A stretch of 64,000 bases of DNA. Source: CAXBNB01 sp040151475 (GTDB taxonomy: Bacteria; Bacteroidota; Bacteroidia; Cytophagales; Cyclobacteriaceae). Made by a program: the position numbers and the translations under genes. Position 1 is the first letter of the stretch; each line of letters opens with the position of its first letter. Below the pieces are notes generated by a model that made no database searches, was not told the DNA's origin, and was given only the letters and a program-made list of their open reading frames with translations. Where the stretch lies: NCBI RefSeq assembly GCF_040151475.1, contig NZ_JBDKWG010000149.1:1-64000 (forward strand), given 5' to 3'. Positions 25,132 through 36,000 of the stretch are shown here, one piece after another.

Positions 25132-27240
25132 TTAAGCTGGCTGGCCTTTAACATCCGCAATCACTGTATCGGCGATATTTTTTGGTACACTGTAATAGTG
25201 CGAAAATGTCAGAGAAGCAGTTGCTCTACCTGAGGTGATAGTCCTCAAATCAGTAACATATCCAAAAAGTTCAGACAAAGGAACATCAGCTTTTATTACC
25301 TGAGAAACTCCTCTTGTATCCATGCCTTTCATAAGACCTCTACGCTTGTTAAGATCTCCCGTAACGTTTCCTGTATATTCATCAGGAGTAACTACTTCAA
25401 CAGCCATAATAGGCTCCAACAATACCGGATTTGCTTTTTTAGCGGCTTCTCTAAACCCCATTCGTGCTGCCAATTCAAAAGAAAGTGCATCGGAATCCAC
25501 GTCGTGGAAAGATCCATGATACAATCTTACTTTCATATCATCTACAGGATATCCGGCTAAAGGCCCATTAGTCATTGCCTGTTTGAATCCTTTTTCAATC
25601 GCAGGAATGAATTCTTTAGGAATAACACCACCCACAATATTGTTAACAAACTGCAAGCCTGTTCCTTCAAAATCTTCGTCTTTAGGTCCTAATTCGAATA
25701 CGATATCAGCAAATTTACCACGTCCACCAGATTGTTTTTTGTAAACTTCTTTGTGTTCTACAGTAGTTTGTAATGCTTCTTTATACGCTACCTGAGGAGC
25801 TCCCTGATTGATTTCAACCTTAAACTCTCTCTTCAATCGGTCTATAATAATATCAAGGTGAAGTTCTCCCATCCCTTTAAGAATGGTCTGGCCTGTTTCG
25901 TGGTTTGTTTCTACAACCAAGGTAGGATCTTCCTCAACCAGTTTCGAAATACCCATTCCCAGTTTATCTACATCAGCCTGAGCTTTAGGCTCAATAGCAT
26001 AACCAATAACCGGATCTGGAAACACCATAGATTCTAAAACAATCTTGTTTTTTTCATCACAAAGTGTATCGCCAGTTTTGATATCTTTAAATCCTACTAC
26101 AGCAGCAATGTCCCCACAATGCAAAGAATCAATTTGATTTTGCTTGTTGGCGTGCATCTGGAATATTCTGGATATTCTTTCTTTTTTTCCTGTCCTTGAA
26201 TTGTGTACATAAGAACCTGAATCCAAATGTCCAGAATATGACCTTACGAAACACAATCTCCCAACAAATGGGTCGGTTGCAATTTTAAATGCCAATGCAG
26301 CAAAAGGAGCATCAAAATCAGGCTTTCTGGATACAGCTTCTTCAGTGTCTGGATTTGTTCCTACTATGCTATCCCTATCTAGAGGGGATGGAAGCAATTC
26401 CATTACATAATTAAGCATTGTTTGAACACCCTTATTCTTAAAGGCTGATCCGCACAACATTGGTACAAATGCCAAATCAATTGTTGCAGCCCTCAAAGCA
26501 GCTACTATTTCATCTCTAGTGATGGAATCCGGATCTTCGAAATATTTCTCCATCAACTTTTCGTCATACTCAGCAACAGACTCTACAAGTAAATCCCTGT
26601 ACTCTTTCACTTCGTCAACCATATCAGCAGGGATTTCTATTTCTTCGAAAGTCATTCCCATATCTTCCTCGTTCCAGATAAGTGCTTTGTTTTCAACAAG
26701 GTCAACTACTCCTTTGAACGTCTCCTCAGCTCCGATAGGTAATTGTAAAGGAACAGCTTTGGTTCCTAACATTTCTTTTACCTGCTTACACACTTTCAAG
26801 AAGTCAGCTCCGGCTCTATCCATTTTATTGACAAAGCCAATTCTTGCAACTTTATAGTTGTCTGCCAATCTCCAGTTAGTTTCTGATTGTGGTTCTACCC
26901 CATCGACAGCACTAAATAAGAAAACCAGACCATCAAGAACCCTCAACGAACGATTTACCTCTACGGTAAAATCCACGTGACCGGGAGTATCAATAATGTT
27001 GATGTGATAACTATCACCTTTGTAAGGCCAGAACACTGTAGTTGCAGCTGAAGTAATGGTGATACCTCTCTCCTGCTCCTGTGCCATCCAATCCATAGTA
27101 GCCGCACCATCGTGAACCTCTCCTATTTTGTGACTTACTCCTGTATAATATAGAACACGTTCAGTAGTAGTAGTTTTACCTGCATCAATATGAGCAGCAA
27201 TTCCAATATTACGCGTGTATTTTAAATCTCTTTTTGCCAT
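25132..27240 (-). CDS. fusA: Elongation factor G
   Basis: GTPase that drives translocation and ribosome recycling. The 702-residue protein has the full EF-G layout: G1 AHIDAGKTTTTERVLYYTG, the switch region RGITITSAATT, G3 DTPGHVDF, G4 NKMD, then domains II-V including the domain IV loop QSGGRGKFAD. Single fusA copy in the window, between rpsG and rpsJ as in the str operon. Confidence 0.97.
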   Translation of the reverse strand: MAKRDLKYTRNIGIAAHIDAGKTTTTERVLYYTGVSHKIGEVHDGAATMDWMAQEQERGITITSAATTVFWPYKGDSYHINIIDTPGHVDFTVEVNRSLRVLDGLVFLFSAVDGVEPQSETNWRLADNYKVARIGFVNKMDRAGADFLKVCKQVKEMLGTKAVPLQLPIGAEETFKGVVDLVENKALIWNEEDMGMTFEEIEIPADMVDEVKEYRDLLVESVAEYDEKLMEKYFEDPDSITRDEIVAALRAATIDLAFVPMLCGSAFKNKGVQTMLNYVMELLPSPLDRDSIVGTNPDTEEAVSRKPDFDAPFAALAFKIATDPFVGRLCFVRSYSGHLDSGSYVHNSRTGKKERISRIFQMHANKQNQIDSLHCGDIAAVVGFKDIKTGDTLCDEKNKIVLESMVFPDPVIGYAIEPKAQADVDKLGMGISKLVEEDPTLVVETNHETGQTILKGMGELHLDIIIDRLKREFKVEINQGAPQVAYKEALQTTVEHKEVYKKQSGGRGKFADIVFELGPKDEDFEGTGLQFVNNIVGGVIPKEFIPAIEKGFKQAMTNGPLAGYPVDDMKVRLYHGSFHDVDSDALSFELAARMGFREAAKKANPVLLEPIMAVEVVTPDEYTGNVTGDLNKRRGLMKGMDTRGVSQVIKADVPLSELFGYVTDLRTITSGRATASLTFSHYYSVPKNIADTVIADVKGQPA

Positions 27241-27254
27241 CGGGGTAATTCCTA

Positions 27255-27722
27255 TTAAAATCTGAAGTGTGAGAATGCTTTATTTGCATCTGCCATTCTG
27301 TGGGTATCATCTTTCTTCTTCACAGCAGCTCCTTCTCCTTTTGATGCAGCTATTATCTCAGCTGCCAATCTTTCTTTCATTGTCTTTTCACCGCGTGCTC
27401 TAGAGTATGAGATCATCCATTTGATCCCTAGTGAAGTTTTTCTTGCGGGCCTGACCTCAATAGGAACCTGAAATGTAGCACCTCCAACTCTCCTACTCTT
27501 CACTTCTACAGAAGGCATGATGTTGTTTAATGCTTTTTTCCAAGTATCAAGACCATTCTCACTTGTTTTTTCTTCTACAATTGCTATCGCATCATAGAAA
27601 ATAGAATAAGCAATACTCTTCTTCCCGTCAACCATCAGGTAGTTCACAAACTTAGATACTAAAGTATCTTTAAACTTGGGATCAGGAAGAATATATCTCT
27701 TCTTTGGTTTAGCTTTTCTCAT
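27255..27722 (-). CDS. rpsG: 30S ribosomal protein S7
   Basis: Nucleates assembly of the 30S head and contacts E-site tRNA; autoregulates the str operon in E. coli. 155 residues, with FVNYLMVDGKKSIAY, the signature SVEVKSRRVGGATFQVPIEV and SHFRF at the C-terminus. 17 bases after rpsL. Confidence 0.96.
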   Translation of the reverse strand: MRKAKPKKRYILPDPKFKDTLVSKFVNYLMVDGKKSIAYSIFYDAIAIVEEKTSENGLDTWKKALNNIMPSVEVKSRRVGGATFQVPIEVRPARKTSLGIKWMISYSRARGEKTMKERLAAEIIAASKGEGAAVKKKDDTHRMADANKAFSHFRF

Positions 27723-27739
27723 TTTTTATTTATTGATAA

Positions 27740-28120
27740 TTATTTTTTATCTTTTGGCCTCTTAGCACCGTATTTAGACCTTCTTTGCAACCTGCCACTT
27801 ACTCCAGCGGTATCAAGTGCTCCTCTAATGATGTGGTATCTTACACCTGGCAAATCTTTCACCCTTCCTCCTCTGATCAATACAATAGAGTGCTCTTGAA
27901 GGTTGTGACCTTCTCCAGGAATATAGGCATTTACTTCTTTACCATTGGTCAACCTAACTCTGGCCACTTTTCTCATTGCCGAATTAGGCTTTTTAGGAGT
28001 GGTGGTGTACACTCTGGTACAAACCCCCCTACGCTGAGGACAAGAATCCAAAGCTGGAGATTTTGATTTTGACACCAAAGTTTTTCTACCTTTTCTTACT
28101 AATTGCTGTATAGTAGGCAT
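27740..28120 (-). CDS. rpsL: 30S ribosomal protein S12
   Basis: Decoding-centre protein and classical streptomycin target. 126 residues; TTPKKPNSAMRKVARVRL and GGRVKDLPGVRYH are present. The lysines that are changed in most streptomycin-resistant mutants are wild type, and the Asp in KDLPGVRY that RimO methylthiolates is kept. First gene of the rpsL-rpsG-fusA-rpsJ unit. Confidence 0.96.
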   Translation of the reverse strand: MPTIQQLVRKGRKTLVSKSKSPALDSCPQRRGVCTRVYTTTPKKPNSAMRKVARVRLTNGKEVNAYIPGEGHNLQEHSIVLIRGGRVKDLPGVRYHIIRGALDTAGVSGRLQRRSKYGAKRPKDKK

Positions 28121-28166
28121 TTACTTATATTTTAATATTAATTCTTTCCTTTTAAAAATCGGAACG

Positions 28167-28195
28167 CAAAAATAGGGATAAAATATTCTAAACAA
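28167..28195 (-). promoter_or_regulatory. Promoter of the rpsL-rpsG-fusA-rpsJ operon (TTG-N18-TATTTTTG)
   Basis: Minus-strand TTG (complement of 28193-28195) and TATTTTTG (complement of 28167-28174) are 18 bases apart. The start would give a leader of about 40 bases before rpsL. Confidence 0.65.
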
Positions 28196-28346
28196 AATAT
28201 CTTTCAGAAAGATTTTGAAATTGCCAGAAATAAGTTTTATGAATCCGGATACTCCTGATTCAATTCGTGCATTATGCCAGGGATTTCAAAACCATTTATC
28301 TACTCTAATGAAGGCGTATCTATAATTTGATTTAGTCCTTACAGTA

Positions 28347-28384
28347 AAAAAGGACTGAAGATTTACATCCTCAGTCCTTCAAAA
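28347..28384 (-). terminator. Terminator of the rpoBC-DUF3467 unit
   Basis: On the minus strand AAGGACTGAGGA pairs with TCTTCAGTCCTT around a short loop and is followed by six T residues. It lies about 20 bases after the DUF3467 stop codon. Confidence 0.9.
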
Positions 28385-28402
28385 AATTTCTAATCAATAC
28401 CA

Positions 28403-28738
28403 CTAAGCCTCTCCGATTGTTCCGCCAAAATTCATAGGGAATTTTGGTGAATCATCTACCTGCTTAATAGGACCGAAAGTTTTTTCATACTTATGTATAT
28501 TCTCTTGAAGAGCCATCAACAATCTTTTAGCATGTTCAGGAGTAACAACTACTCTTGACTTAACTTTTGCTTTTGGAACACCAGGCATTAATCGGATAAA
28601 ATCGATCACAAACTCAGAATTAGAATGGGCAATCATAGCCAAATTGGCATATACTCCCTCAGCTATTTCTTCGGATAATTCTATATTGATTTGTCCTGTT
28701 TGTTGTTTGGCTTTTCCTTCCTCTTCTTTATTACTCAT
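28403..28738 (-). CDS. DUF3467 domain protein
   Basis: A small conserved protein of 111 residues (start MSNKEEEGKAK at 28738; the frame also offers an ATG two codons earlier). The core, about residues 18-90 (INIELSEEIAEGVYANLAMI, FVIDFIRLMPG, RVVVTPEHAKRLLMALQENI), matches DUF3467, a family conserved in Bacteroidota and Thermotogota. The biochemical role is unknown. It overlaps the rpoC stop by 8 bases, so it is translated together with RNA polymerase beta-prime, and the transcript ends directly after it. I infer a function linked to transcription or to coordinated expression with it; this is from context only. Confidence 0.85.
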   Translation of the reverse strand: MSNKEEEGKAKQQTGQINIELSEEIAEGVYANLAMIAHSNSEFVIDFIRLMPGVPKAKVKSRVVVTPEHAKRLLMALQENIHKYEKTFGPIKQVDDSPKFPMNFGGTIGEA

Positions 28739-31700
28739 TTTCACTCAATTCTACAGATCTGTTGAAACTTTCTTTCGAAGCTACCAAAGTATCGTATTCC
28801 TCTTGAGAACCTACTATTAATTCCTGAAATTCTCTTTGACCAGTTCCTGCTGGTATTAAATGTCCAACGATTACGTTTTCTTTCAAACCAATCAAATGAT
28901 CCCTCTTGCCTCTGATAGAGGCTTCACTCAATACTTTAGTAGTTTCCTGAAATGACGCTGCAGATATAAAACTCTGAGTAGCCAATGATGCCTGGGTAAT
29001 CCCTTGCAACCTGGGCTCAGATACTGCCGGAGCAGCATTTCTTACCTGAACAATCTTCAGGTCTCTTCTTCTAAGGCTTGAGTTTTCATCTCTAAGCATT
29101 CTGGTAGTAATAATTTGACCCGGTTTAACGTTTTCAGAATCCCCAGCGTCCGATACAACTTTTTGATCCAAAACAGAATCATTTTCTTCCATGAAAATAT
29201 GCTTATCAACAATTTGCCCCGGTAAGAAACTAGTATCACCAGCATCAAGAATATTCACTTTTTGCATCATTTGGCTAACTATCGTTTCAATGTGCTTATC
29301 ATTGATCTTCACACCTTGCAATCTATATACTTCTTGTATTTCATTAACCAAGTATTCCTGAACTGCTGTTGGCCCTTTAATAGCCAATATATCAGCAGGA
29401 GTAACAGCACCATCAGAAAGAGAATAACCTGCTTTCACAAAGTCATTGTCCTGAACCAGAATGTGCTTGGAAAGCGATACCAAATACCTCTTTTTAACCC
29501 CATCCTTAGACTCAATAAATATTTCCCTGTTTCCTCTTTTGATACCTCCATAGGTTACAACTCCATCAATCTCACTTACAACAGCAGGGTTAGATGGGTT
29601 TCTCGCTTCAAACAGCTCCGTTACTCTGGGAAGACCTCCAGTAATATCTCTGGATTTCCCCATCATCCGGGGTATTTTTACCAATATCTGTCCTGCCTTC
29701 ACCTTATCTCCTTCTTCTACTGATAAGTGGGCTCCAACAGGAATATTGTAAGACTGTTCATTCTCACCACTTTCTACTATTATAGAAGGGTTCTTTGTTT
29801 TATCCTTAGTATCAATAATTACTTTCTCTCTGTGCCCGGTCTGATCGTCAGATTCTTCTTTGTAAGTAATACCTTCTACAATGGATTCAAATGCTACGGT
29901 ACCATCAAAAGCAGATAAAATCACTGCATTATAAGGATCCCAGTGAAACAACCTATCTCCTTTAGTAACCTTAGCTTTGTCTTTTACATTGATAAATGCA
30001 CCATAAGGAACGTGATTGGTAATTAATACTTTTTTAGAAGCAGGATCTATAATTCTAACTTCACCTGAACGTCCCATTACCACATCCACTTTTTCCTTGT
30101 CTCCATTGGTAGTGGTTACTGAGCGCAAATCTTCAAACTCTACTATTCCATCAAACTTAGCAATAATACTAGCCTCAACAGCAATGTTAGATGCAGTACC
30201 CCCAACGTGGAACGTCCTCAAAGTAAGCTGCGTACCAGGCTCACCTATAGACTGGGCGGCAATGACTCCAACAGCCTCGCCCTTCTGAGCCATATTTCCT
30301 GTTGCCAGGTTTCGACCGTAACATTTGCTACAGATTCCTTGTTTGGTTTCACAAGTCAATACGGACCTGATTTCAACTTCTTCTATACTGGTAGCTTCAA
30401 TTTTTGCTGCAATACTTTCAACTATTTCTTCGCCAGCACCTACTAAAAGTTCTTCTGTAATTGGATCATATACATCATGTACAGAAACCCTACCCAAAAT
30501 TCTTTCTGACAATGGTTCAACAATATCTTCATTGTCTTTAAGTGCAGTAACGGACAACCCTCTCAAAGTCCCGCAATCTTCTTCATTAACCACCACATCC
30601 TGAGCTACGTCAACAAGTCTTCTGGTTAAGTAACCAGCATCTGCAGTTTTAAGAGCTGTATCTGCAAGACCTTTTCTTGCACCGTGAGTAGAAATAAAAT
30701 ACTCGATTACATCCAGTCCTTCTTTAAAGTTAGACAGAATAGGGTTTTCAATGATCTCACCTACTGAACCTTGCAAGTTCTTTTGGGGTTTTGCCATAAG
30801 CCCCCTCATTCCGCCAAGTTGACGAATTTGCTCTCTCGATCCCCTCGCACCTGAGTGCATCATCATAAAAATTGAATTGAAGCCCTGGTCTTCTTCTTCC
30901 AATTGCTTCATCAGGGTGCCTGTAAGTAAAGAGTTTATTCTTGTCCAGATATCAATTACCTGGTTGTATCTTTCATTATCAGTAATAAGCCCCATTTGAT
31001 AATTGGCCCATACTGCTTCTACCTCTTCTTTGGCCTGAGCTACCAACTTCTCTTTCTCTTGAGGAATTTTGATATCACCAAGTCCCATAGACAACCCACC
31101 TTTATAAGCAGACTGAAATCCAAGTGTTTTAATATCATCCAGGAAGTTGGCCGTTCTAGCCATACCTGAAATATTAAATACCATGGAAATAATTTTCTGA
31201 AGCTTCTTTTTAGTCAAAAGCTCATCAACATACCCAACCTCTTCCGGAACAAACTGATTGAAAATAACACGTCCTGCTACCGTCTCTATTATTTTGGTTT
31301 CAAGCTCTCCATTTTCGTTCCTTACTTTTGTTCTTACTTTAATATAAGCATGCTTGGAAAGTTGTTCTTCATTGATGGCAATGATTACTTCTTCTGCACT
31401 ATAGAAAATTCTTCCTTCACCCTTTACAGGTGTTTCTTCAGTTCCTCTTCTTCCTTTAGTCACATAATAAAGACCCAATACCATGTCCTGAGATGGTACA
31501 GTAATAGGAGCTCCATTGGCAGGGTTTAGAATATTATGAGAAGCCAACATCAATAAGGACGCTTCCAATACAGCCTCATGCCCAAGAGGCACATGAACCG
31601 CCATCTGGTCACCATCAAAATCGGCATTGAATGCCGTACAAGCCAATGGGTGCAACTGAATTGCTTTTCCTTCAATCATTTTAGGCTGAAATGCCTGAAT

Positions 31701-33041
31701 ACCCAATCTGTGAAGTGTTGGAGCCCTGTTTAGTAATACAGGATGCCCTTTCAATACATTTTCAAGGATATCCCAAATTACAGGATCTTTTCTATCGACA
31801 ATTTTCTTAGCAGACTTTACGGTCTTTACTATCCCTCTTTCAATCAGTTTTCTGATAATGAATGGTTTGAAAAGTTCTGCAGCCATACCCTTTGGAAGAC
31901 CACATTCATGCATCTTCAACTCAGGGCCAACAACAATTACAGAACGGCCAGAATAATCTACCCTTTTACCAAGTAAGTTTTGACGGAATCTACCCTGCTT
32001 ACCTTTAAGCATATCACTCAAAGATTTCAAAGCTCTGTTTCCATCAGATCTTACTGCATTCACTTTTCTTGAATTGTCAAACAAAGAATCAACGGCTTCC
32101 TGAAGCATTCTTTTTTCATTCCTTAGAATTACTTCCGGAGCTTTAATGTCAATCAGTCTCTTTAACCTGTTGTTTCTTATAATTACTCTTCGGTACAAAT
32201 CATTAAGATCCGAAGTGGCAAAACGACCTCCATCTAATGGAACCAATGGCCTTAGTTCTGGTGGAATAACAGGAACCATTTTGATAATCATCCATTCCGG
32301 CTTGTTCTCAATACGTGTTTTTGCCTCTCTGAATGCTTCAACAACTTTCAACCTCTTAAGAGCTTCCGCTTTTCTTTGCTGAGATGTATCAGTAGCTGCC
32401 TGATGTCTTAATTCATAAGACAATTCATCCAACTTGATTTTTGATAATGCATGTTCCAAAGCATCAGCACCCATCTTGGCGATGAATTTTTGAGGATCTT
32501 CATCATCAAGCATTTGGTTTTCTCTTGGAAGTTTATCTAAAATATCCAGGTATTCATCTTCCGTTAAGAAATCAAATTTATTGATTCCATCTTCTTCCTT
32601 CGCTCCAGGCTGAATTACAAGATACCTTTCATAATAGATAATTTGATCCAACTTCTTAGTAGGAATACCAAGAAGGTAACCAATTTTATTTGGCAAAGAC
32701 TTAAAGTACCATATATGTGCCACAGGAACCACCAATTCGATGTGTCCCATTCTCTCTCTTCTTACCTTTTTCTCAGTAACTTCAACACCACATCGATCAC
32801 AGATGATACCTTTATATCGTATCCTTTTGTATTTACCGCAATGACATTCCCAATCTTTTACAGGTCCAAAGATTCTTTCACAAAACAAACCTCCCATCTC
32901 GGGTTTGTATGTTCTGTAATTTATGGTTTCAGGTTGAGTAACCTCACCATGAGAACTTTCCAGAATAGATTCGGGAGAAGCCAAACTAATTGTTACTTTA
33001 GAAAAGTCAACGTTCAGCTTTTTATTTTTTCTGAATGCCAT
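28731..33041 (-). CDS. rpoC: DNA-directed RNA polymerase beta' subunit
   Basis: Catalytic clamp subunit of RNA polymerase. 1436 residues. The N-terminal zinc finger is visible as CHCGKYKRIRYKGIICDRCG, the Mg-binding active-site loop as NADFDGDQMAVH, and the second zinc site as CETKQGICSKCYGR. The bridge helix, trigger-loop region and SBHM modules appear intact. Follows rpoB with a 49-base gap and overlaps the DUF3467 gene. Confidence 0.98.
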   Translation of the reverse strand: MAFRKNKKLNVDFSKVTISLASPESILESSHGEVTQPETINYRTYKPEMGGLFCERIFGPVKDWECHCGKYKRIRYKGIICDRCGVEVTEKKVRRERMGHIELVVPVAHIWYFKSLPNKIGYLLGIPTKKLDQIIYYERYLVIQPGAKEEDGINKFDFLTEDEYLDILDKLPRENQMLDDEDPQKFIAKMGADALEHALSKIKLDELSYELRHQAATDTSQQRKAEALKRLKVVEAFREAKTRIENKPEWMIIKMVPVIPPELRPLVPLDGGRFATSDLNDLYRRVIIRNNRLKRLIDIKAPEVILRNEKRMLQEAVDSLFDNSRKVNAVRSDGNRALKSLSDMLKGKQGRFRQNLLGKRVDYSGRSVIVVGPELKMHECGLPKGMAAELFKPFIIRKLIERGIVKTVKSAKKIVDRKDPVIWDILENVLKGHPVLLNRAPTLHRLGIQAFQPKMIEGKAIQLHPLACTAFNADFDGDQMAVHVPLGHEAVLEASLLMLASHNILNPANGAPITVPSQDMVLGLYYVTKGRRGTEETPVKGEGRIFYSAEEVIIAINEEQLSKHAYIKVRTKVRNENGELETKIIETVAGRVIFNQFVPEEVGYVDELLTKKKLQKIISMVFNISGMARTANFLDDIKTLGFQSAYKGGLSMGLGDIKIPQEKEKLVAQAKEEVEAVWANYQMGLITDNERYNQVIDIWTRINSLLTGTLMKQLEEEDQGFNSIFMMMHSGARGSREQIRQLGGMRGLMAKPQKNLQGSVGEIIENPILSNFKEGLDVIEYFISTHGARKGLADTALKTADAGYLTRRLVDVAQDVVVNEEDCGTLRGLSVTALKDNEDIVEPLSERILGRVSVHDVYDPITEELLVGAGEEIVESIAAKIEATSIEEVEIRSVLTCETKQGICSKCYGRNLATGNMAQKGEAVGVIAAQSIGEPGTQLTLRTFHVGGTASNIAVEASIIAKFDGIVEFEDLRSVTTTNGDKEKVDVVMGRSGEVRIIDPASKKVLITNHVPYGAFINVKDKAKVTKGDRLFHWDPYNAVILSAFDGTVAFESIVEGITYKEESDDQTGHREKVIIDTKDKTKNPSIIVESGENEQSYNIPVGAHLSVEEGDKVKAGQILVKIPRMMGKSRDITGGLPRVTELFEARNPSNPAVVSEIDGVVTYGGIKRGNREIFIESKDGVKKRYLVSLSKHILVQDNDFVKAGYSLSDGAVTPADILAIKGPTAVQEYLVNEIQEVYRLQGVKINDKHIETIVSQMMQKVNILDAGDTSFLPGQIVDKHIFMEENDSVLDQKVVSDAGDSENVKPGQIITTRMLRDENSSLRRRDLKIVQVRNAAPAVSEPRLQGITQASLATQSFISAASFQETTKVLSEASIRGKRDHLIGLKENVIVGHLIPAGTGQREFQELIVGSQEEYDTLVASKESFNRSVELSENE

Positions 33042-33090
33042 AATTTATATTTATGTTAAGCAGCCACAAGGCTGTGAGTTCAAATAATAA

Positions 33091-36000
33091 TTAATCTAAA
33101 GTAATTTCCAGAGCAAGCCCCCTCAATTCATGAACCAATACATTGAAAGATTCAGGAATATTAGGCTTATTCATATTCTCGCCTTTAACGATAGCTTCAT
33201 ATGCTTTTGCTCTACCAATTACGTCATCCGATTTAATGGTTAGGATTTCCTGAAGTACATGCGCTGCACCAAATGCCTCAAGTGCCCAAACTTCCATTTC
33301 CCCAAATCTCTGTCCACCAAACTGAGCTTTACCACCCAATGGCTGTTGAGTAATCAAAGAATATGGCCCAATTGACCTTGCGTGCATTTTGTCATCTACT
33401 AAGTGACCTAATTTCAACATATAGGCTACCCCAACTGTTACTGGTTGATCAAACCTTTGACCAGACAGACCGTCGTAAAGGTAGGTTCTTCCGTATTCAG
33501 GAAGTCCGGCTTCAGCCAACTCAGCAGCTACCTCTTCCATACTTGCCCCATCAAAAATTGGTGTAGCATACTTTTTACCTAATTGAAGTCCGGCCCAAGC
33601 CAGTACAGTTTCATAAATCTGACCAATATTCATCCTTGATGGTACACCGAGTGGATTCAATACTATGTCCATTGGAGTTCCATCTTCAAGGAACGGCATG
33701 TCCTCTTCCCTTACAATCCTCGCAACTACACCTTTGTTTCCATGACGACCAGCCATCTTATCACCTACTTTTAGTTTACGTTTTTTAGCAACATAAACCT
33801 TGGCAAGTTTTACAATACCAGCAGGAAGTTCATCTCCAACTTCAAGAGTAAATCTTTCTCTTTTGAATATTCCACCAATTTCATATCTTTTCTTCACAAA
33901 GTTTTTAACCAACTCCACTACAAGGTCATTAATCACCTGATCACTCGTCCAGTTCTCAAGAACTAAGTCTGCTATTAAGTTTACCTCCTGAGGAACATGG
34001 TAGTTACTTTCGTCTCTGTAAATATTCTTTTGAGGAAATAGATTCTCTTCGATGTTTTTAGCAGTGAATTTTACACCTTTCGATATAACTTCTTCACCAA
34101 ATTTGTGTCTAATTCCTTCACAGGTTTTTCCTCCTAGGAGTTTCACCATCTTCTCAATCATTTCAGTACGAAGTTCACTCAACTCTTGAGCGTATCGACT
34201 TTTCAAGATTTCAACTTCTCTCTTAGATTTAGCTCTAAGATCCTTGTCCTTTCTTGGCCTTGAAAATAGTTTGGTGTCAATTACTACTCCTCTCAGCGAT
34301 GGAGATGCCTTCAAAGAAGCATCTTTTACATCACCTGCTTTATCACCAAAAATGGCGCGAAGCAATTTTTCTTCAGGAGTAGGATCCGTTTCTCCTTTTG
34401 GAGTAATCTTTCCAATAAGAATATCTCCTTCCTTGATTTCAGCACCAATTCTTATGATTCCGTTTTCATCAAGGTTTTTAACAGCATCTTCACTTACGTT
34501 TGGAATTTCAGAAGTTAATTCTTCCTCGCCCCTTTTAGTATCTCTTACCTCCAGGTCAAACTCTTCAATATGAAGTGATGTGAATACATCATTTCTAACT
34601 ACTCTTTCAGAAATAACAATCGCATCCTCAAAGTTGTATCCCTGCCAAGGCATATATGCAACCCTCAGGTTTCTTCCCAATGCCAACTCTCCATTTTCTG
34701 TAGCAAAACCTTCAACCAAAGGCTGACCAGGAACTACTTTATCTCCCTTCAACACAATAGGCTTCAAGTTGATACAAGTATCCTGATTGGTTCTTCTAAA
34801 CTTGATAAGGTCATAAGTAATGTACTCGGTATCAAAGGAAACCAGACTTTCGTTTTCACTAACATCATATTTTACAATGATCTTCTTAGCATCAACATAA
34901 GTAATCTCTCCGTTTCCTTCCGATAATATCAAAGACCTTGAATCCAATGCAACTCTTGATTCGAGACCAGTACCAACAATAGGAGCCTGGGGTTTCATCA
35001 ATGGAACAGCTTGGCGCTGCATGTTTGATCCCATCAGGGCTCTGTTTGCATCATCATGCTCAAGGAATGGAATCATAGAAGCGGCCACAGAGACAATCTG
35101 ATTAGGTGCTACATCCATGTACTTTACATCCTTAGGATCAACTACAGGGAAATCACCCTCATATCTGGCTTTAACCTTATCATTAATAAACTCACCATTG
35201 TCTTTAACAGGAGCATTCGCCTGCCCAATATTGTGAGTATCTTCTTCCTCTGCAGTCAGATATTCAACATCGCTGGTCATATTGACCTTGCCATTTTCTA
35301 CCTTTCTGTATGGAGTTTCAATGAATCCCATTCCATTCACCTTTGCATGAACGCAAAGAGAAGAAATCAAACCAATGTTTGGTCCTTCCGGAGTTTCAAT
35401 GGTACACAATCTACCATAGTGGGTATAGTGCACATCTCTTACTTCAAAACCAGCTCTTTCTCTTGAAAGGCCACCCGGTCCTAAAGCAGACATTCTTCTC
35501 TTATGAGTAATTTCAGCCAATGGATTCGTTTGATCCATAAACTGAGACAACTGGTTGGTGCCAAAGAATGAGTTGATCACAGAAGACAATGTTCTCGCAT
35601 TGATCAGGTCAATTGGTTTAAATTCTTCATTGTCCCGAACGTTCATTCTTTCCTTAATGGTACGAGCCATTCTGGAAAGTCCAACACCAAATTGAGAATA
35701 CAATTGCTCTCCTACTGTTCTTACTCTTCTGTTACTCAAGTGATCAATATCATCAACTACAGCTTTGGAGTTGATCAATCCGATCAAATACTTCACAATA
35801 AGAATAATATCCTCAGTGGTCAAAGTCCTTGCCTCATTGTCAAGGCTTAGGCCTAATTTTTTATTTATTCTATATCTGCCAACTTCTCCAAGATCATACC
35901 TTTTATCACTAAAGAATAAATTATTGATAATGTCTCGGGCAGTTTGCTCATCAGGAGCCTCTGTATTTCTAAGTTGACGATAAATCTGCTCTACAGCTTC

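Noticed and set aside
28121..28402. Possible small gene in the rpsL-DUF3467 gap
   Set aside because: The 282 bases contain a promoter for rpsL and a terminator for the DUF3467 unit but no reading frame with a family match.
29262..29723. 153-residue plus-strand frame opposite rpoC
   Set aside because: Complete overlap with conserved rpoC sequence; no family resemblance and no start signals.
35056..35466. 136-residue plus-strand frame opposite rpoB
   Set aside because: Shadow of rpoB; composition and position give no support for a gene.
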